This document shows, one piece after another, positions 1 through 4,833 of a stretch of 7,775 nt of DNA. The stretch is taken from NCBI GenBank assembly GCA_013820865.1, contig JACDHU010000072.1, positions 1 through 7,775 of the forward strand, in the 5' to 3' direction. The notes under the pieces are model-generated. The model had not been told where the DNA came from and did not search any database. It was given only the letters and a program-made list of their open reading frames with translations. The stretch's first letter is position 1. Every line of letters begins with the position of its first letter. A program made the position numbers and the translations under genes. The stretch is from Chloroflexota bacterium. Lineage in GTDB: Bacteria > Chloroflexota > Limnocylindria > QHBO01.

Positions 1-858
1 GACCCGGCGCCCCAATCGGCCGAGAACCAGCGCTGTGTTGACGGCCACCTCGCCCACGTGGTGCCCAGGGTCGACGCCGAGGAGTGTGACGCTCCTGAGC
101 TCCTGCTCCTGGGCGAGGATCTGCAACCGGCCGGCAAGCTGGTGATAGCTCACGGCGGCCCGCGAGTCCGGCGCCGCCTCGACCACCGGGGCGAGGCTCC
201 GGTCGCGCCGCCGTGGCTGGGTCCCGAGCACGGTTCCGAGGACCCGCATGCCGACGGACCGAATCTCCGCGGAATCTCGCACCTGATCGCCGAGCAGCTC
301 GGCGAGCAGGATCACGAGCAGAGCTGCGACGAGGCCGGTCACCGCGGCAAGGCCGGTGATGAGGTCGACCCGCGGCGCCACCGGAGCGGTGGCCGGTATC
401 GCGGTGTCCACGACCGTGATCTGGCCTTCGGGGCGCGCCGTCGGGACCTGGCTCCGGACCGTGAGGGACTCCGTGATCGCGTTCGCCACGGCGGCACCAG
501 AAGCTGGATCGACATGCTCGACCCGGATGACGATGAGTCGGGTCGCCTCGTCGGCCGTCGCACGCACCGCGGTGGGCGGCACCGGGCCCCCGACCTCCCC
601 CAGAGCCTCGTCGAGCACCTGCCTGCTCATCGCGATCTCGGAGTACGTACCCGCCAGGGCTCCCGAGGCGCGCAGCGTGTTCAGATCCGCATTGATCGGT
701 CCGACAAGCAGGCGTGCGGACGTCTCGTAGGTGGGGGGGATGGTGGATGCCACGAGAAATCCGGCGATCCCGGCCACCCAGGCCGCGATAAGGAGGCTCC
801 ACCACCATCGGCGAAGCACTGCGCCGTAGCCGGTAATATGCAAGGAAGAGGTCCCCAA
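1..858 (-). CDS. Wzz/BY-kinase-like polysaccharide chain-length protein, C-terminus beyond the window, degenerate Walker A
   Basis: Partial gene: 286 codons without a stop, running off the left edge. Such proteins sit in the inner membrane and control polymer length and export. Seen: a short basic N-terminus with LRRWWW (residues 15-20), then membrane segment 1 (about 18-38). An extracytoplasmic stretch begins PPTYETSARLLV, typical of Wzz domains. A Pro-rich run (IPATAPVAPR) precedes membrane segment 2 (about 166-188). A cytoplasmic tail follows with a DSAEIRSVGMRVLGTVLG pattern, matching the linker of BY-kinases. The last residues (VTLLGVDPG...AVNTALVLGRLGRRV) align without gaps to the start of a BY-kinase ATPase domain. 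Where GEGKST should be, the protein reads HHVGEV (bases 46-63), so the phosphate-binding lysine is valine. The start is taken as TTG at 858, preceded by GAGGAG and directly after an in-frame TAG. TTG at 843 gives MHITGYGAVLRRWWW and is equally plausible; GTG at 819 is less so. It is divergent from the downstream cluster. Family confident; kinase activity doubtful. Confidence 0.85.
   Translation of the reverse strand, partial: MGTSSLHITGYGAVLRRWWWSLLIAAWVAGIAGFLVASTIPPTYETSARLLVGPINADLNTLRASGALAGTYSEIAMSRQVLDEALGEVGGPVPPTAVRATADEATRLIVIRVEHVDPASGAAVANAITESLTVRSQVPTARPEGQITVVDTAIPATAPVAPRVDLITGLAAVTGLVAALLVILLAELLGDQVRDSAEIRSVGMRVLGTVLGTQPRRRDRSLAPVVEAAPDSRAAVSYHQLAGRLQILAQEQELRSVTLLGVDPGHHVGEVAVNTALVLGRLGRRV
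843..851 (+). promoter_or_regulatory. Candidate ribosome binding site (AGGAAGAGG) for the short ORF at 861
   Basis: A strong purine-rich AGGAAGAGG ends 9 nt before the ATG at 861. It is the best ribosome-binding-like sequence near the start of the plus-strand cluster. The TTG proposed for the phosphotransferase at 953 has no clear site of its own, so translation may begin at 861 and continue by coupling. Confidence 0.4.
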
Positions 859-860
859 CT

Positions 861-956
861 ATGATTACGCTCCTCGCCAGGACGGCGAAGTTGTCGCCCA
901 TCTTGCCATACGCGCCGCGGGGTGCGGTCCAGCTGGTCCGAGTGGGACGAGCTTGA
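861..956 (+). CDS. Possible 31-residue leader ORF coupled to the phosphotransferase
   Basis: A short open frame starting MITLLARTAKLSPILPYAPR and ending VRVGRA. It has an ATG start and a good upstream purine-rich site, and most of its codons end in G or C, as in the real genes here. Its TGA (954-956) overlaps the TTG start of the next gene in a TTGA arrangement, the kind of overlap that couples translation. No family is recognised. It could be a small leader protein, the true N-terminus of the phosphotransferase separated by a frameshift or assembly error, or chance in GC-rich DNA. The frame stays open with high third-position GC for a while after the TGA, which keeps the frameshift option alive. 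Its first base is 3 nt from the divergent start of the Wzz-like gene, so any promoter for one would lie within the other. Confidence 0.3.
   Translation: MITLLARTAKLSPILPYAPRGAVQLVRVGRA
870..875 (-). promoter_or_regulatory. Candidate ribosome binding site (GAGGAG) for the Wzz-like gene
   Basis: On the minus strand GAGGAG lies 11 nt before the TTG at 858. The spacing is long but acceptable, and it favours 858 over the TTG at 843, whose nearest purine run is GGGGA eight nt away. The site lies inside the possible short ORF on the other strand. Confidence 0.35.
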
Positions 957-2044
957 CCGTTTCCCGACGGCAACACTCACGTCCCCTTGGACGCGCGCTG
1001 CGGCATGTGCCGCTGCCCGCGCTCGGGACGATCGACCGAGGTCTGCGACGCCTGGACCGACGGGCGATGGTCCGTCGGGCGACGATGAAGCGCCAGCGAT
1101 CCGCGGAGCTGCTCTCGACGATTGGCCTCCATCCCGATCCGGTCCCGCTGACGGCCGCGGGCGGACTGGATGAGGCCCCGGTGGTCTTCCGCGTGCCGGG
1201 CAATGGGGCTGAGCGCATCATCAAGGTCGCGTGGGAAGGGCCGGTGGCACGGCGGATCGTTCGCGAGCACGCCGTGCTTCGGGGACTGGAACGGAGCCTG
1301 CCGGCCGATCTCCTGCCCCTCGTTTCGCGGCCGATCGGTATGGGTCGCGCGGGCGGCGCGGTGTACACGATCCAGTCGGCCCTCGCGGGCGTGAGCATCC
1401 GGGTGCGGCGGGATGATCCCCAGGTTGTCGAGCAGGCGATGATGTCGGCCGCTCGCACGGTCGCGACGCTGCACGCGGCCACGGACGGCGACGATCGCGC
1501 TGATGCCGCGTGGCTGGCTGCCGAGGTCGAGCGGCCGCTTCGGATCGTGTCCTTCCTGGTTCGGCAATCGCTGGGGCGGTCTCCGGATAGCGGCGCATTG
1601 CGGCGAATCGCCGAGATGCAGCGGAGCGCGTGGTCGAACCGTCAGCGGAGGAGTGCGCTCACCCACGGCGACCTCTGGCTCGACAACGTCCTGCTGGGGC
1701 CCGATGCCGGCACTGCCGGCATCATCGATTGGGAGAGCGCCCGCTGCGGTCCCCCGATGGTGGATGCCCTCCATCTGGTGCTGTCGAGCCGGCGGGCCCG
1801 CCAACGGCGTCAGCTCGGCGAGGCGGTTGCCGATGCGCTGCAGCACCCTGGCTGGAGCGTGGCCGAAGCCGTCGTGCTCGAGCGCATGGCTCCCGAGGTT
1901 GACTGGACTGGCGCGGATGCCACGCCTGCGCTCATCCTCTACTGGCTGGCGCAGACCCGCGCCAACCATCATCGCCGCCCCGCTCTGACCGCGCGGCCGT
2001 CGTGGGCGATCCCGAACCTGCTGCCGGTGCTGCGATGGGGTTGA
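953..2044 (+). CDS. Phosphotransferase of the aminoglycoside/choline kinase fold (APH-like)
   Basis: A 363-residue kinase-fold protein expected to move the ATP gamma-phosphate to a hydroxyl of a small molecule, probably in the cytoplasm. Seen, numbering from TTG 953: an ATP-binding lysine in RIIKVAW (about K91), then REHAVLRGL, which could supply the alpha-C glutamate. The catalytic Brenner motif HGDLWLDN has H at about 238, and the metal-binding aspartate is in IIDWESA (about D259). The C-terminal part is helical, as usual for the family (PF01636-like). All key residues are present, so it looks active. The start is uncertain: the first 13 codons have poor third-position GC and there is no clear ribosome binding site. 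ATG at 1067 or 1085 would still keep the whole kinase fold. Its 3' end overlaps the next gene by 10 nt, so it is probably co-translated with the glycosyltransferases. The substrate is unknown; the neighbours point to a sugar or glycan intermediate rather than antibiotic resistance (inference). Confidence 0.85.
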   Translation: MTVSRRQHSRPLGRALRHVPLPALGTIDRGLRRLDRRAMVRRATMKRQRSAELLSTIGLHPDPVPLTAAGGLDEAPVVFRVPGNGAERIIKVAWEGPVARRIVREHAVLRGLERSLPADLLPLVSRPIGMGRAGGAVYTIQSALAGVSIRVRRDDPQVVEQAMMSAARTVATLHAATDGDDRADAAWLAAEVERPLRIVSFLVRQSLGRSPDSGALRRIAEMQRSAWSNRQRRSALTHGDLWLDNVLLGPDAGTAGIIDWESARCGPPMVDALHLVLSSRRARQRRQLGEAVADALQHPGWSVAEAVVLERMAPEVDWTGADATPALILYWLAQTRANHHRRPALTARPSWAIPNLLPVLRWG

Positions 2045-3225
2045 ACGTCCTCGTCGTTGACCGCGCCATTCCCGCCGGAACCACGCAGGGCAACGCGCTG
2101 ATCGGCCACCACCTCTTTCGCCGCCTGGGGCACCACCGCCTCGTCCTCGTCGCCGCGCACCGACCGGACGAGCCGGACAGCAGAAGGGATCTCGAGGCGA
2201 CCTTCGACGAGGTACATCTCGTTCCGCGCGACCGACCGTTCCCCGCGATCGGCGGATTTCTCGAAGGCCACGGGATCGGCCTGGGCTGGGGGCGTCGCTG
2301 GCGGGAGGAGTTCCGCGAGCGCCTGCGGACCGTCGTACGATCGTCTGACTTCGATGTCGCCCACCTTCGCCAGCTGCCGATGGCCCCGCACGCGGCACTC
2401 ATTCGTCCGATCGGGAGCCTGCTCGAACTCGTGGACTCCGAAACCCTTGCGTCGCGTCGCTCACGCCCCCGCGGCCTGCGCGCGCGGCTCCGGGAACAGG
2501 TGGCCGCGTCCATTGAGCGACACGCAATGGATCGATTCGACCTCACGACCACGGTCGGTGAGGCCGACGCCGAGGTGCTTCGCGGCCTGCGGCCCGCCGC
2601 GCGCGTCGAGGTGATCCCTAACGGCGTCGACGCCGAGTACTGGTGCCCGCAACCGCTCGAGGAGCAGCCGGCTTCGATCGTGTTCACCGGGGCGATGTCC
2701 TTTCCGCCCAACATCGCCGCCGCGGTGCACCTGGTTCGAGCCGTCCTGCCGCACCTGCGCCGCCATGAGCCGGAGGTCCGCGTGGTGCTCGCCGGACGAG
2801 ATCCCCGTCCTGAGGTCGAGGCGCTTCGCGGTCCGAACGTGGAGGTAACCGGGGCGGTGCCCGACCTGCGGCCATACCTTGCTCGCGCCCAAGTCGTCGT
2901 CTGCCCGTTGGTGAGTGGCGGCGGTGTGAAGAACAAGGTCCTCGAGGCGCTGGCGATGGCTCGCGCCGTCGTTGGGACGCCGCTCGCATTCGAGGGTTTG
3001 CCGTCGGTCGAGGACCGCCGGCATGTCGTCGTCGGCAGCGAGCCCGCCACGCTGGCGCGCTCGATCGCCGAGCTCATTCGACAGCCCGCGCGGCGACAGG
3101 AGCTCGGTGCCGCCGGCCGGAGCCTCGTTCTCGACCGGTACACGTGGGACGCCTGCACCGGCCGCTACGACGCGCTCTACCACGAGCTCGCGGCGACGAC
3201 GCGCGAGCGCAGGGCGTCGCGATGA
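2035..3225 (+). CDS. GT4-family glycosyltransferase, resembling the exosortase-associated (TIGR03087-like) group
   Basis: A 396-residue GT-B glycosyltransferase predicted to transfer a sugar from a nucleotide donor to a growing lipid-linked glycan at the cytoplasmic membrane face. Seen: a Rossmann-like N-terminus (NVLVVDRAIPAGT), VIPNGVDAEYW (N at about 196), and the start of the donor domain at TGAMSFPPN (about 218-226). VLAGRDPRPEV, then VTGAVPDLRPYLARA, and VSGGGVKNKVLEALAMAR (about 293-310) follow, with K301 and E304. The first glutamate of the usual GT4 E-x7-E is replaced by Gly296, and only the second is kept. Members of the TIGR03087-like group, as I recall, show a similar NKVLEA signature. 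ATG 2035 was chosen because the fold begins there. GTG 2002 would add 11 residues overlapping the phosphotransferase more deeply. It overlaps the upstream gene by 10 nt and the next by 4 nt. Donor and acceptor sugars cannot be read from the sequence. Confidence 0.9.
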   Translation: MGLNVLVVDRAIPAGTTQGNALIGHHLFRRLGHHRLVLVAAHRPDEPDSRRDLEATFDEVHLVPRDRPFPAIGGFLEGHGIGLGWGRRWREEFRERLRTVVRSSDFDVAHLRQLPMAPHAALIRPIGSLLELVDSETLASRRSRPRGLRARLREQVAASIERHAMDRFDLTTTVGEADAEVLRGLRPAARVEVIPNGVDAEYWCPQPLEEQPASIVFTGAMSFPPNIAAAVHLVRAVLPHLRRHEPEVRVVLAGRDPRPEVEALRGPNVEVTGAVPDLRPYLARAQVVVCPLVSGGGVKNKVLEALAMARAVVGTPLAFEGLPSVEDRRHVVVGSEPATLARSIAELIRQPARRQELGAAGRSLVLDRYTWDACTGRYDALYHELAATTRERRASR

Positions 3226-4475
3226 ACGGGCCGGCAGCCGAGCGACGGGTTGCCTACATCGTCACGCGCTTCCCCAAGCTCACGGAGACGTTCGTGCTGT
3301 TCGAGATCCTCGCCCTGCAGCGAGCCGGGGTGGCGGTTGACCTCTTTGCGCTGGTGCGGCACCGGGAGGCCGTGCGTCACCCCGAGGCGGATCGTCTCAT
3401 CAGTAGCGTCCGCTTTCCCTCCGTGCCGCGCGTGGTGGTTGACCAGGCGCGATGGTTGGCGCGTGCTCCACGCCGCTATCTGGGCACCTGGCGTGACGTC
3501 GTGGTCGGAAACCGGAAGTCCATCAAGTTTCTGGTGCGCGCCGTCGTCACGATGCCCGTCGCCGCGAGCTTTGCGCTACACATGCGGCGCGAGGGCGTCG
3601 AGCACATGCATGCCCACTGGGCGACGCACGGTGCCCTCGCAGCGTTCGTGGTGCATCGTCTGACGGGGATCCCGTACAGCTTCACGGCGCACGCGCATGA
3701 CATCTACGTGCAGCGGCCCATGCTCGAACGAAAGATCGCCGAGGCCGCGTTCGTCGTGACCATCTCCGACTACAACGTGCGGTTCCTCGGTGACCTCTAC
3801 CCCGACCAGGTCGAGAAGTTGCGCATGGTCCGTTGCGGCGTGGACCTCTCGGTCTTCCGGGCGGGCCGACCCACCGATCTCAGTGCCCCGCCGATCATTG
3901 TCTGCGTAGCGAGTCTGCAGCCGCAGAAGGGCCATCGCGTGCTCCTGGATGCCCTGCATCTCCTGCGCGGCCGTGGAATCGACCTGTCGTGCGTGCTCGT
4001 TGGCGACGGGCCGGAGCGAGAGGCGCTCATCGCGAACGCCGAGCGCCTCGGCCTCCGCGACGCGGTCACCTTCGCGGGCAGCCAGCCGCAGGGTCGCGTT
4101 GCGGAGATCCTGCAGGCCGCAGACGTTGCGATACAGCCGAGCATCACACTGCCAAGCGGCAAGATGGAGGGGATCCCGGTCGCGCTCATGGAAGCGCTGG
4201 CGAGCGGGCTCCCAGTCGTGGCATCGCGCCTGTCGGGCATCCCCGAGCTGGTTCGACACGAGGAAACGGGCCTCCTCGTCCCCGAGGGAGACGCGCCGGC
4301 GCTCGCTGATGCGCTCGAGCGGCTGCTCCTCGATGGCTCGCTTCGAGAGCGGCTGTCGGATGCGGGCCGCCAGGCAGTGGTACGACAGTACGACCTCGAC
4401 GAGAATGCCGAGCGGTTGCGCGATCTCATCGTCGCGTCATTCGGGGCGCGGTCGCGACAGTCGCCGGACCGTTAG
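3222..4475 (+). CDS. GT4-family glycosyltransferase (WcaL/AmsK-like)
   Basis: A 417-residue GT-B retaining glycosyltransferase of the type found in colanic acid and amylovoran clusters. Seen: the N-terminus VAYIVTRFPKLTETFVLFEI, which marks this subgroup. MHAHWATHGALAAFVV follows, then a likely acceptor-side SFTAHAHDIY (H157, H159, D160), RCGVDLSVFR, and the donor-domain start PQKGHRVLLDAL (K236). VLVGDGPER comes next. The complete E-x7-E motif is in KMEGIPVALMEALASGLPVV (E316 and E324), followed by LSGIPELVRHEETGLLVPEGD. Length and motifs are complete, so it should be active. The ATG at 3222 overlaps the preceding TGA (ATGA); upstream GTG starts in this frame lie inside the first glycosyltransferase and are unlikely. 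Its stop overlaps the stop of the convergent small membrane gene. The sugar specificity is unknown. Confidence 0.93.
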   Translation: MNGPAAERRVAYIVTRFPKLTETFVLFEILALQRAGVAVDLFALVRHREAVRHPEADRLISSVRFPSVPRVVVDQARWLARAPRRYLGTWRDVVVGNRKSIKFLVRAVVTMPVAASFALHMRREGVEHMHAHWATHGALAAFVVHRLTGIPYSFTAHAHDIYVQRPMLERKIAEAAFVVTISDYNVRFLGDLYPDQVEKLRMVRCGVDLSVFRAGRPTDLSAPPIIVCVASLQPQKGHRVLLDALHLLRGRGIDLSCVLVGDGPEREALIANAERLGLRDAVTFAGSQPQGRVAEILQAADVAIQPSITLPSGKMEGIPVALMEALASGLPVVASRLSGIPELVRHEETGLLVPEGDAPALADALERLLLDGSLRERLSDAGRQAVVRQYDLDENAERLRDLIVASFGARSRQSPDR

Positions 4476-4786
4476 GAGCGGGAGCGTGCCCAGAGTGCCG
4501 CCGCCAGGAAGATCGCCGGGGCGATCACGAAGAGCATCATCGGCAGGACCACGCGCTCGACCTCGTCAGGCACGACGTCGGTGCTGAGCACCACGACCAA
4601 CAGCGCCCCCGCGATGGCCATGAGCATGCTCATGATCACGACGAGGAGCGGGGCCCACTGATCCGAACGCTGAGCCCTCAGGACGGCAATGATCGCGAGC
4701 GACACGAGCACGCCAGTCGCGGCGATGAGCTGGATGGTCTGCACCCGGAAGATGGTAGCGGTTCGTATCGCGAGCGCTGGTACCAT
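4472..4786 (-). CDS. Small three-helix membrane protein (DUF2304-like topology, family not confirmed)
   Basis: A 104-residue protein with three hydrophobic segments at about residues 17-36, 46-67 and 79-99. They are joined by a basic loop (RAQRSDQW) and an acidic loop (STDVVPDEVER), and the protein ends ALWARSRS. The basic first loop and basic C-terminus suggest both lie in the cytoplasm. Small proteins with this layout (for example DUF2304) are common next to glycosyltransferases, but I cannot confirm membership. The start is taken at ATG 4786. GTG at 4744 (MQTIQLIAATG) gives a more typical N-terminus beginning at the first helix and is a good alternative; neither has a convincing ribosome binding site. 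It is transcribed against the cluster: its TAA (4472-4474) overlaps the TAG of the glycosyltransferase on the other strand. Its start is divergent from the large anchored protein 47 nt away. Function unknown; a helper of glycan assembly or flipping is a guess. Confidence 0.7.
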   Translation of the reverse strand: MVPALAIRTATIFRVQTIQLIAATGVLVSLAIIAVLRAQRSDQWAPLLVVIMSMLMAIAGALLVVVLSTDVVPDEVERVVLPMMLFVIAPAIFLAAALWARSRS

Positions 4787-4833
4787 GCGTCGGCAAGCCG
4801 ATCCGGCCCAAAACCCGTACCTGGCAGAAGTCC

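Noticed and set aside
834..839. TAATAT as a -10 promoter element before the short ORF at 861
   Set aside because: It has no -35 partner at the right distance, and a transcript from it would start inside the proposed ribosome binding site.
58..864. Plus-strand open frame of 268 codons opposite the Wzz-like gene
   Set aside because: Composition is His/Arg/Gly/Asp-rich and lacks hydrophobic cores. The minus frame shows two membrane segments and family motifs, although it starts with TTG and has no stop in the window.
953..2044. Antibiotic-resistance aminoglycoside phosphotransferase
   Set aside because: The fold is shared by many small-molecule kinases. Tight overlap with glycosyltransferases and absence of mobile elements argue against a resistance role.
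977..2398. Long minus-strand open frame of 473 codons opposite the phosphotransferase and first glycosyltransferase
   Set aside because: Its translation is Arg/Pro/Gly-rich low-complexity with no motif, while the opposite strand holds a clear Brenner motif and glycosyltransferase signatures. Long antisense frames are expected at this GC.
1932..3158. Minus-strand open frame of 408 codons
   Set aside because: Ser/Arg/Thr-rich composition with no recognisable domain, opposite a motif-complete GT4 gene.
4476..4500. Transcription terminator after the second glycosyltransferase
   Set aside because: No GC-rich hairpin followed by a T run is visible, and the sequence is coding on the other strand.
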